A stretch of DNA of 64,000 nt from Zopfochytrium polystomum (taxonomy: Eukaryota > Chytridiomycota > Chytridiomycetes > Chytridiales > Chytridiaceae). Under the pieces are notes generated by a model, which saw only the letters and a list, made by a program, of their open reading frames with translations, was not told where the DNA came from and searched no databases. Below are positions 20,630 through 30,551 of the stretch, piece by piece. The translations under genes and the position numbers were made by a program. Every line of letters begins with the position of its first letter. The stretch's first letter is position 1. The stretch covers positions 620,001 to 684,000 of the forward strand of contig JAIVFJ010000003.1 in assembly GCA_025765615.1 (NCBI GenBank), given 5' to 3'.

Positions 20630-22871
20630 ATGCAGTCCCGCCAGCGCCGCCGCCTTCCATGGCTTGACTCGAAAGGTTTTGAAAGAAGAAGAGGCGGAGC
20701 ACTCACAACAGATATGAAGACAGCACCACCGGTTGGGACTGCGGCAGCGGCACCACCCACCGCCGCACCATTGTCATCATCATCATCACCATCACAAAAA
20801 GAAGAAGAAGAAGAAGAAGAAGAAAAAACAAAAACTACCCTCACGCAAGCCGCCGTAGCAGCTCGAACGGCGGCGATGATGATGCCATTGCCTGCCGCCA
20901 CCACCTGCGGCAACACCAACAACCCCCCCAGCAGCAGCAGCAGCAGCATCCCCCGCACCACCCTCCCCGTCATGCTGCCCTCCACCGCCGCCGCAGAGAT
21001 CTGCACCCTCCTGCCCGACGTCCACGCCCGCTACGCATTCGCCACCCTCTTCCGCCTCCGCTCCGAGCAGGCCGCCGCCCTCGCCCTCATCCCCTCCGCC
21101 TCCCTCGACGCCGCAAGCGACCGCGGCCTCCACGACCTCCTCGATTTTAGGCTCGCTGCTTGGCCGCCCGCGCTATTGGTGAGTTTGGTGTTTGCCGTGG
21201 GTGTGTGTGGTGTGTGAAGGCGGCTTGCCATCTGGCTTGCCTCCGCCTTGCACCTCCACGGAATGCAAACTGAGCCCCACCGTTCGCAACCAGCCGACCA
21301 GCAGAGACCACCACGACGACGGCGATGCTGCCGCCCTCGGTGACGGCAAGGTCGCCAGCGAAACGGACGACTCTTCGATCGCAGCCCCCCCGTCCCGTCA
21401 CCCTCCATACACCCAGCGCGCCCTCTGCTCCGCCGTGCGGCGCGGGCACGTCCATGTGCTGCAGTGGTGGAAGGACTCGGGCCTTCCGCTCCAGTACCCG
21501 GACCTCATCATGGACGCGGCCAGCCAGTGCGGCCAGCCCGCCTCGCTCGAGTGGTGGCGCCGCAGCGGGCTGCCCCTCCGCTACTCGTCCGACGCGCTGG
21601 ACGCCGCGAGCGCCGCTGGCCACGTGGCCGTCCTGCAGTGGTGGAAAGACAGCGCCCTACCCCTCGAGTACTCCGCCGCCGCAGTCGACGCCGCCAGCCA
21701 GCACGGCCACATACCGGCCCTGCAGTGGTGGAAAGACTCCGGCCTCGATCTCAAGTACTCGGTCGGCGCGCTCCACTCTGCGACGAAGCTCGGTAGAGTC
21801 AATGTGCTCCAGTGGTGGAAGGACTCGGGGCTCCCGCTGAAATATACGCCGATCGCGGTCGACTCGGCGAGTTCGCTGGGGAGGATCGACGTGCTGCAGT
21901 GGTGGAAGGACAGCGGCCTGCCGTTCTTGTACTCGCGCGCCGCCGTCGACTTTGCGAGCGGCGCCGGCCGCGTCGAGACCCTGCGGTGGTGGCAGGATTC
22001 CGGGTTGAGGATGCGGTACTCGGCGGCGGCCGTCGACTATGCGCATGCTCATGGCCACCACAACGTCCTGATGTGGTGGGTGCGCTCCGGACTGCCCATC
22101 AAGACGGAATCGTCGGCGGCGGCTGTTGACCGCGCGCTGGCGAGTGCGGGCTTGCCTCCCTTGGGAGCTGCGTCGACGGCTTCGTCGCCGCCACCGTCAC
22201 CCCTGCCGTCGTCTTCGTCGTCGGAGACTTACTCGCTGCATTCCTTCGCCGAGCCAACGCGGGATCGCGACATATCTTCGTTTCTAGCTACGCCGCTGTC
22301 GCCGCTCTCCCCGTCGTCGTCGTCGTCGCCGTCGCCGTCACCCTTTACTTTTCATCGCCTGACGCTCCGCCCGCCCGTCTCCCCGCAGCCGTCCTCCCTG
22401 GCGTCGTCGCCCGTATCTCCGCCCTGCCCTGACGACACGCGGCTCTTGTCGCCTTCGTCGTCATCTTCCCCCAACCTCTTGTCGCCGTCCTTTGCTTACG
22501 CTCCACCACAACCACCACCATCGCCGCGCGGCGATGAGGTTCCCGCCGCCGTGACCGTAGCGGCGGCGAGTACCTCTGGTCCACCTACCTCTGCGACAGC
22601 AGCACCAGTTACCGCGGCGGCGGCGGCGACGGCAACGGCAACCGCGGCCGCTGGCGCCTCCGCCGCGTCCACGGCGCGACAGCGCGTCTTCCGCAGCACG
22701 TCCCTCGAGTCGTCGCTCACGTCGTCGTCGGCTGCGTCGAGGCTCCACTTTCCAGCCTCGCTGAAGCGCATCTTTTTATCGTGCCTCGCGGCGCCGTGCC
22801 TGCTCGTCTACCGCAAGTGGGCGCTCCGCCGCTACAGACGACGGCGGCCGGTACGCGCTGCGATGCCGTGA
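20630..22871 (+). CDS. Ankyrin-like WWKDSGLPL repeat protein
   Basis: Two exons: 20630-21178 and 21294-22871, intron GTGAGT...AACCAG (115 bp, phase 0), 708 residues. Exon 1 has low-complexity poly-Glu and poly-Ser, then a helical segment (ALIPSASLDAASDRGLHDLL). Exon 2 holds eight tandem 29-residue units (about 21391-22125), consensus AAVDAASxxGHVxVLQWWKDSGLPLKYS. They are spaced exactly 87 nt apart in much of the array. These units resemble a divergent ankyrin repeat (hairpin of two helices) that I associate with expanded families in zoosporic fungi; the ligand is unknown. The rest is Ser/Pro-rich and disordered, ending in a basic tail after a hydrophobic FLSCLAAPCLLVY segment that could anchor or lipidate the protein. 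High confidence in the gene, low in function. Confidence 0.85.
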
Positions 22872-23480
22872 AAAGCGGGAGGTTTCGCAATCGGCGAGGG
22901 GATTTTTTTTTTTTTTTTTTTTTTTTGTTTGGGGTTGACGTAGGGAAGAGGACGCATTCAGTAGAAGCTCCTCGGCACGATCCCCGCTTGCTCCCGCACC
23001 TTGACTTGTGGGGTGCGGCGAATACCCGATAACCTTTTCTTCTCAATCGTAGCCGTGTTTTTTTCTTATATTGTTTCTTCGCTCTTTTGCTGTCTCGGCC
23101 TCGTCGTATTAAGCCATTTTTTTCTTTTGGGGTTTGTAGATCCCTCCTTACATCTTCTTGGTATCTTCTTTGCCTTGTGTGCCTGGCACCTACCCAACCA
23201 AAATCTCGCCTGGTGACCTTTTGAAGTTCTTTTTTTTTTTTTTTTTGATAGCTATTATTGTTGGTTGGAGAGGATGAGGGGGTGGGGTCTTCCAGTTCTT
23301 TCTCCTTCATAGCCGGCAGACGCACTCTCTGTCTCTCTCCGTCTCGCTCTTTCAGTCTTGCTTTGCTGTCCCCGACCTGTCCAAAGGGGTTTCCTTTGCA
23401 GCTCGGAAGGGAGAGAAGAGAGAGAGAGATGTTTTTCGTTTACCTTTTCAGCTATTAGTTGCGTTTTCCCTCTACCTATC

Positions 23481-23529
<49 letters not shown>

Positions 23530-23710
23530 TCTTTCTCTTGCCTTGGTTGAGTCCGTCCGTCTGTGCTGCCTGCCTGATTATCTCTGCGAGTGTGAGTGTG
23601 GATTGTGATGAGAGTCGGGGAAGTCAGCGAATATACAAAAAAACCAATCCAAAAAAGAAAAAGAGGGGGGGGAAAAACAGGGCCTTGTCAAAAATTTCGT
23701 CGCCAAACGA
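22872..23710. other. Intergenic with T-runs and CT repeats
   Basis: A T-run of about 25 starts 30 bp after the upstream stop codon (about 22902-22926), another lies at 23231-23246, and a CT microsatellite at 23475-23540. No coding evidence. Confidence 0.7.
23475..23540. repeat. CT microsatellite
   Basis: CTCT repeats with TTT interruptions, in the region upstream of the next gene. Confidence 0.85.
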
Positions 23711-26700
23711 ATGGCGTCGTCGTCCTTGGTCGCTCCCTCGCCCTCACCGGCGGCGGAGGCGTCCACGGCGGCGGCGTCGTCCGATATTGCCGCCGCCGTC
23801 GCCAGCTCCGTCGCTGCAACAACATCACCCTCGCAGCAGCAGCACCTGCTGCTGCCCGCTGCCGCCACCGATCCCTTTCTTCTCCACGGCAGGTCGTACC
23901 CGGAGCCGCCGCCGCCGCCCCGCACCCGCTCCTCGTTCGGATCCCACACCCTTCCACACTCCACCCCCACCAGCACTGCCACTGCCAATGCCCACCACCC
24001 AAACGGCACTGCCGCCACCGAAGCCTCCCTCTCCTCCTCGTCCTCCTTCTCTGCCGCCTTCCTTTCACACCCACACTCTCCACCGCTGCCACCTCCACCA
24101 GCAATCGGCAAAGACTACCCCCCGCAACCGGCGCTCCTCTCCACTCCCGCAGACTCCTTTCACACCCTCGACGCCGCCCGCGACGCCGCCGCCTCCCTGC
24201 ACCGCCTCCTCGTCGACGCGCTGCGCGAGCGCGACGTCGCCCGCGCCGCCCTCGCCCACACCCTCGACGCCCTCCGCGCAAAACAGACCGCCGCCGCCAA
24301 GCTCGCGCTCGACCGAAACCGGACCGCCGTCCGCGCCGCCGAACCCGATCGCCTGAGGGCCGAGATCGAGGTCGTCAGGAGGGAGAGGGACGTCGCGGAG
24401 AGGGAGGCGGGGCTCGTGAGGCTGAAGCTGGAGGACGTGAGGGCGGCCGCGGCGGAGAGGGCGGCGAGGTTGGTGGTGGTGGTGGTGTCGGTGTCGATGT
24501 TGGAGGTGGTCGGCGCGAGGTGGAGACGCCGCCGGCGCCAACCTCGGCCTTCGTCAAGCCCGAGCCGCCGCCCGAACGGTTCCACCACGCGGGATCGCCC
24601 GTCGCCGCGTCCTCCGTGTCTGCTGCCCTCGCTGCGTTCACGTCCTCGTCCTCGTCGTCGTCGTTCTCGTCCTTTTCCTCGTCGACCTCCTCCTCCGTCG
24701 CATCGCCCTCGCCGTCGCCGTCCCCCGCAACCGCCGTCGCCTGTCAATCGCAACAGAACGTCGAGCACCTGCTCGTCGCGAGCTTAAACCTCAAGCCCTG
24801 GCCCGCCCTCCTCGTCGAAAGGGCCGTCATCACCCGCGCCCGCCTCGCCTCGTTGCCGCCGGACCGCGTCGACGACATGGATCGCATCGTGTCCGCCTTC
24901 AACAGGGCAAATGTCGGCGACACGATGGCCGCGCTCTGTTTCACGCCTGTAGTTGAGGGTGCCGGTGACGGAGGCAGTGGGAACGGCGACGAAACCGTCG
25001 CGCCGTCCGCTGGTACAAAAAGGCGGCGCGGGCGGCCAAAGAAGACTCGCACGGCGGACCTGGACTCGGACGGAAAGACCGCCACGGCACCGACGACGGC
25101 GATGAGGGCGGCCGTGCCGCGGTTCCTGCAGGACAAGTTCCTGGAGCTTGTCGACGACGACCAGCATGGCGCCGACGCGCGGCGCGCGCTCGGCATCGAC
25201 AGCGTCGACGGTGGCGACGACGCCGACGCGTTCGTAGACGACGACGTGCCGCTCTTGTCCGCAGTGCAGCGGAAGAGGCGGAAAACTATGGCGGCATCCC
25301 CAAAGATGGCCGCCGCGGTGTCCACCCCGGGAACGAACTGCGAACCCTCGCCGCCGCCGCCGCCCGCGGCGGTCACCTCTGGTCTTGCGCCGACCACCCC
25401 CGCCGTCGCCGCTGCCCGCCTGCCGCCGCCGCAGCCGCCCACAAAGCCCCCCGATCCGCAGCCCGCCGTGCCGTCGCTGCCGAACCGACTGCTGCAGGCG
25501 GACTCGCTTCGCGCGACCGGCAGTGACGGTGCCTCCATTGCTCCTGTCAAGAGCGAGGTCGTGGACATCCCGCCGCCGCCGTCGCAACCGCCTCTGCAAC
25601 CACCACCACCACCGCAGTCATCGTCGTCGCCGCCGCCGCCACACCCGTCGTCTGTTATGGCCGGGGCCGAGGCGGTGGAGGCACACATGGACGTCGACAT
25701 GGTGTTTCCGAGCGACGGCGCAGCCCCTGGTAGACCTTCAGCTCCCACTTCTATTCGTCCTCCGCCTTCGACAGCGGCGGTGGCGCCGGTCGTCGGCGCC
25801 GTTCCGACCCCAGCGCCGACCCAGACACCAGCGGTACATCACAACCCTGCGATGGCACCGCCGCCGCGGCCGCCAACGACCGCCCAATCCCTACAGCCGC
25901 CGCAGCCGCCGCCGCCAGCGTCTACGGCTCCTCCAGCAGAGACTCCAATCAGAACAAACCCTGCACCCACCCCGCCCGCCCCGCCAAAACCCGCGCCAAC
26001 GGCGCCACAGCCTGTCCCAGCAGCAGCAGCGCCAACGCCTCACCACGCACACGTAAAACCCGCCCCCACACCGACCCCGATCGCCAGAGTTGAGCCGCCG
26101 CAGCAGCAGCAGCAGCAGCCTGTGCCACAGCCTGTGGTGAAGCGCGAGGTTTACCCGCGCGAGACGGCGGCGGTCGCCGGTGTGACTGTCTCGGTCGCAT
26201 CGGCACCGGCGGGGGCGGCGGTGGGAGCGCCGCCGCCCGCTCCCGTCGCGGCTGCGCCTGCAACTGCGAACCGCCAAGCGCCAGCAGCTGTGGCGTCTGC
26301 GGGAGCGGCGCAGAGTCGGTGGATCGGGTACCAGACGTGAGTGGATACTTTTCCATTTTTGTTTGTTTCCCCGCCAACCGCCTAAAAAAAAAAATCAAAA
26401 CCATCGCAAACAGAATCCTCACCTCCCACTACCCCTGGTGGCGCACGCTCCCCGTCGCCGCCAAAGCCCGCATCAAGCGCCGCGTCGTCGAGTGGCTCCG
26501 CTCCGCGCTCTCCCCGCGCGACTTTGACGACGCCTTCGTCCCCGCCCGCCGCGGCGCCGACGACGCACACCGCAGCAGGGCCGTGCCGGTCGAGCTGGTC
26601 GCGCGGTTTGCGGTGGAGGTCAGGGAGGCGGTCGTCGAGGAGGGGAGGGCGGCGGGAGTCGTGGTGGTTGGGGGTGGGGGTGGGGGTGCGGGGGTCGGTG

Positions 26701-26723
26701 GCGCGGGGCTCGGGGGTGGGTGA
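23711..26723 (+). CDS. AT-hook low-complexity nuclear-type protein
   Basis: ATG at 23711 follows a purine-rich leader. The first frame (to about 24436) is Ala/Ser/Pro-rich, then a charged coiled-coil-like stretch (RAEIEVVRRERDVAEREAGL). An intron ending at 24519 (donor GTGAGG at 24437 or 24416; both restore the frame) leads to the second frame. That frame has a helical core (ALLVERAVITRARLASLP) and a KRRRGRPKK AT-hook at about 25018-25050. Long Pro/Ala/Gln tracts follow. A second intron from 26338 to about 26412 joins a conserved-looking C-terminal block (SHYPWWRTLPVAAKARIKRR). Roughly 960 residues. The AT-hook and basic clusters suggest chromatin or DNA binding; the family is not recognised. 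It ends in a Gly-rich tail, with a long T-run about 70 bp after the stop. Confidence 0.7.
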
Positions 26724-27127
26724 TTGAGGGTTTGGGAGGGGAGGGGGGCCAGTGAACGGGGTTAATTGGATGGGACGAGTTGCACACTTGTTTTTATTTT
26801 TTTTTTTTTTTTTTTTGTAAGAGAACTGGACCTTGAAATGACGAGCACGAAGGAGAGAAAGAAAGCAAGAAGAAGAAGACCAACGCGCGGACCTGTTCCA
26901 CGCAACGTCGGCTAAGCGACAGGCAAAAGCATTTTAGAAGAATTGTGTATGACTGGAATCAATTCTTTGTTCAGATAATACGTTTCATGGTGAAGTAAGA
27001 GCGTAACAAGAACTTAAACTGTGACTGTGACCAACGCCTTAAATGAGACACTTGAGAATCTCATAAAGACAGTACGCGACATTTTTGAGACAATAGAGGA
27101 AGACAGTTCAAAACGGTTCTACCAATA
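26724..27127. other. Convergent intergenic region
   Basis: T-run at about 26793-26816 close after the plus-strand stop. It lies between two converging genes and probably holds both 3' ends. No gene seen. Confidence 0.6.
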
Positions 27128-28709
27128 TCAAGTACAGAGGGTAAATACACTGAACACTATCTTGGCACACATAGAAGAGGAGATGAACACCCAGGCGTCG
27201 TGAAGGTCGAAGGTTGCGCTTAAGAAAGGGCGGTAAACAGCCCATATCGAAAAGATGAATCCTGCTTTCACAGAGGTCGCAAGCACGAACGGGATGACCG
27301 TCCCGCCTTCGAGAAGGGATTCGGCGCGTATGACCAACAGACACCACAGAACGATAATTATAACCAAACAGACCGCGAACCACAGACCGGACGACGCGCT
27401 CACGCTCAGCGCGGACCCGTTGGTGTCCGGCAAGCGACTGAATTCCACGGCGCAGTAGATCAACTGGACCAACAGCGCGACGGGAGTACCAAAGAACGAA
27501 ACCACCATGACAAAGACTGGCAGGTCGTCGTCGGCGATCAGGCTTGCAATCACGCCGATCGTCGCGAGCACGGTTTCCACGAGCACGGTAACGACAATGC
27601 AGAATTGGATCTGGTGGATGGGCGCGGGGCACGTCGACGTTTTCTTCCACTCGGCGTAAAACGTGACGACCGCGAGCCCGAGCGAGGTCGCGGACCCCAC
27701 AAAGGTGAAGAACTTCCCCGCGCCCGACTCGTAGTTGTGTTTGATCACGCACAGCAGGAAGACCGCCGGCACCACGTTCGCCACCGTCGGAATCCACTGG
27801 AAGATCCAGCACCCGACGAACGGGTGCTGCGCGCCGTCCGTGCCGTTCGTGCTGTTGCTCTCAAAGGCTCCCAGCTGCACCGCTCCGAACCGACGCCCGC
27901 CGTCGCCCTCGGCCGCGTCGTTCTCCTGCGTCGGCCGCGAGTTGAACCGCATGACCCTCCGCAGCGCGTCGTACTGGGCCGGCGAGACGGTGAGCGCCTG
28001 CTTCGCGACGACCCACAGGACGCCCTCGCTGCAGGGAGGCGTCGTCAGCGAGCCCGTGTAGGACCAGAAGGACGACGTTGAGATGTGCGAGATGACGGAC
28101 GAGAGGTCGAGGCGCGCGATAGAGGCCGTCGCGTTTTCTTTGACGGGGATGCTGCCCACCAGCTGCGCGAGGAACGGGCTGGGCTCCCCAATCTCGAAGA
28201 AGAGGCCGATGACGTTGAGGTTGGAGCCGTCCGAGTGGACAAAGTGGGCTTCGAGGGGGTAGTCTTGGGGACGGGGTGGGAAGGGGGGGAAAGGAGCGGT
28301 TTGGGGGGGAGGAGAACAACAACGCGTCGGTGACCGAATATGGGAGTAACGCAAATGAGAACGCGGAATCGAGGGAACTCACCCCTTTCGCTGACATGAT
28401 GTTCCGACGGCGCGTGGAAATGAACCTGCCGTAGGGTGTACGTCTTGTTCTTCGCCTGCACGGTGCTCTGCATGAGCGGCGCGAGCTGCAGCTGGACGGT
28501 GTGTCCGTTGTTGACGAACTGGACCGGGGCAGACGCAACGGCCTTCCACGCCTTGACGTTGGGGTTGCTCGACCCGTCGGTGATGGTCAGTTCGTCGCCG
28601 TCAAAGTTGATGGGCGACTGCTGGCTGCCCATCGCGCACGTCGCGCTGAACTGGCCCCAGTTCTCGGGACCGGACTTGCCTGGGTAGAGGAGAGAGAGAG
28701 AGAGAGAGG

Positions 28710-28772
<63 letters not shown>

Positions 28773-29103
28773 CGAGAGAGTGTGTGTGTGTGTGTGTGTG
28801 TAGGCAGACGCTGATATCAGTCTATCATTCACCTCAGTTGGCCTTGGGGCCACACCACGGTTTTCGCGTACCTTCGTAGCTCCAGTCGGCGCGGCGCTCG
28901 AGGTGGTCCAGCTCGAGGCCCTCTGCGCTAATGACGTCGGCGAGACAGTTTGGGTGGCCTGACGCTCGCGGCATTGCGGCGGCGGCGACGACGGTGGCAG
29001 CGACGATGAAGTTGAAGGAGGCCGCCGCAATGCGACGACGGATGGAGGAGGAGGAGGAGGAGCAGCAGCGGGGCATGTCTGCAACTGTGGATGGTGTCGC
29101 CAT
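27128..29103 (-). CDS. Alpha-carbonic anhydrase fused to a seven-helix membrane domain
   Basis: Three exons: 29103-28872, 28679-28383 and 28263-27128 (introns 192 and 119 bp, GT-AG), 554 residues. A signal-peptide-like segment lies at residues 29-43. The alpha-CA domain (about 70-285) keeps the zinc histidines (VHFHAP, H164/H166, and EAHFVH, H183), the His64 proton shuttle (NNGH, H137), the gate Glu (E170) and SLTTPPCSEG. It should therefore hydrate CO2 to bicarbonate outside the cytosol. A Ser/Asn-rich linker with possible N-glycosylation sites leads to seven hydrophobic segments (about 328-350, 361-382, 396-420, 424-449, 469-489, 499-520, 533-553). The protein ends inside the last one. Usual alpha-CAs are secreted or have one anchor, so the seven-helix module is unusual. 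Intron 1 contains long GA and GT microsatellites. Splice joins preserve frame and motifs throughout, so the fusion is not an artefact of chaining. Confidence 0.9.
28688..28801. repeat. GA and GT microsatellites inside intron 1
   Basis: About 90 bp of GA followed by ten GT units. On the coding strand this gives a long CT tract running to the CAG acceptor at 28680, so it also forms the polypyrimidine tract. Confidence 0.9.
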
Positions 29104-30551
29104 CTTGCTACTTGCCGAAGGAGCGTTTTTTTATTTTTTTTTAATTTTTTTTTTATTGCAGCGTGTGTGTGGCTGGGTCAGCGAAATGAAGTATGAAAGA
29201 GAGGAAATTTTTTTTTTTTTTTTTTTTCGTGGATGGCGGAGAAATATAATTGATTGGAAAAAATGGAAAGGGAAGCAGACAGAGATTGGGTGCCCCCTCT
29301 GTGACCGAAAGGTTTGTCTTTGCCGGTGATTCTCAAAGAAATGAAACTATTGGACGCGGCGCTCTGCTTCATTTGTTTTCATCTCTTCCAAAAATTTTAC
29401 ATGTAGCAAAAAAGGAAAAACCAAAAAAAAAAAAAAAAAAAAATTCCCGCGAGAGATGCAAAAAAAGGCAGGATGGAAATTCGGTCCCGACGTCCCGCGC
29501 GATGGGCAAACTCCCAAACATGGATGGATAGATAGACAGACACTTGAGACACTCTTACCGTTCGAGCCAGCTACGTCAAAAAAGCAGAGCGATCGTTGAT
29601 ACGAAAAAATTAGCTGCCAGTGCTGCATACAAAGAGACACGTGGCGGTGGGGAAGCAGGTTGCCGGCAGCAGCTTTGAACGGCTTCGTCGGCGGGGCGGT
29701 GGTGCCCGAGGGGGGTCGGCGACGGTTTGGTCGTGCGGAGTGGTCCGTGGCGAAGGGGGCGAAGGGTACGCGTTGGCGGCGGAGTTTGCGGCGCCCAAGG
29801 CGAGCCCTGCGACGCCATGGCGCGGGGGGTCGCTCTGAGCCTGCCCCTTCCCCCCGGGAGAATATTTTCTGCCGCAAGCGCAAATACTCTGCAAGGAGAT
29901 CCACTCCCAGCGTCGTCGACGTGGCGACTCTTGTCCAATGGCTTCTTGCGGCAGGAATGAACGTTGAAGTTATTCACTGGGCTGAAGACAAGGGAGAGAA
30001 AGAGTTCTATTCCTCTGTGGACAAAAAAAAAAAAAAAAAGGCGGGTGCATGCAAGTAGAGGTGTTCAGCCGCCTCCCGATGTCGTTGTCCAAAAAAGTGA
30101 CCGTAATTATTTACGCAGTGCTCGCTCAAAGATCTGCGTCCAACTAATTGCCCATAAAAAAGGGGGAGCGCCCCCGGTAACGAGTGTTGCTGCAACTTGC
30201 CTCTTTGCAGACCCACACCATAGTAAAAAAAGAGTCGGCATTCAACTTATGTATTTTTTTTTTTTTTTTTTTTTTGGGAAGGAACTTTTAAAAGAAAGCA
30301 TAGGGCACTGCGCGCAAACGTAGACGAGAACGAAGGGCGCCACAGGAATTATGGCTCTTTTTTTTGTTTTGTTTTTTGGGTCTGTTGCTGTTGGCATCGC
30401 TCACGAAAACGGATTGTAAGCTAGGGCGGGGGTGCAAGGCACTGAAACACTTTGACTTGTATGATGGAGAGAGTGTGTGTGCGGGTAGAGCGCGGAAATA
30501 GATGTTTGCCGTTCGGTTGTAACTTGATTCTTGTATCCCTTGCGGGAGAGG
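29104..30551. other. Intergenic, several homopolymer runs
   Basis: T/A runs at about 29133, 29209, 29423, 30023 and 30250. Open frames around 29576-30058 on both strands are of normal composition (for example a VVDVATLVQWLLAAGMNVEV stretch on the plus strand), but they carry no recognised domain or splice pattern. A small undescribed gene there is possible. Confidence 0.4.

Noticed and set aside
21391..22125. WW domain array
   Set aside because: The two Trp are adjacent within a helical 29-residue unit, unlike WW domains, where they are about 20 residues apart.
23358..24356. Long open frame overlapping the AT-hook gene
   Set aside because: It is an alternative frame of GC-rich coding sequence. 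The frame with an ATG at 23711 plus a consensus intron explains the region better.
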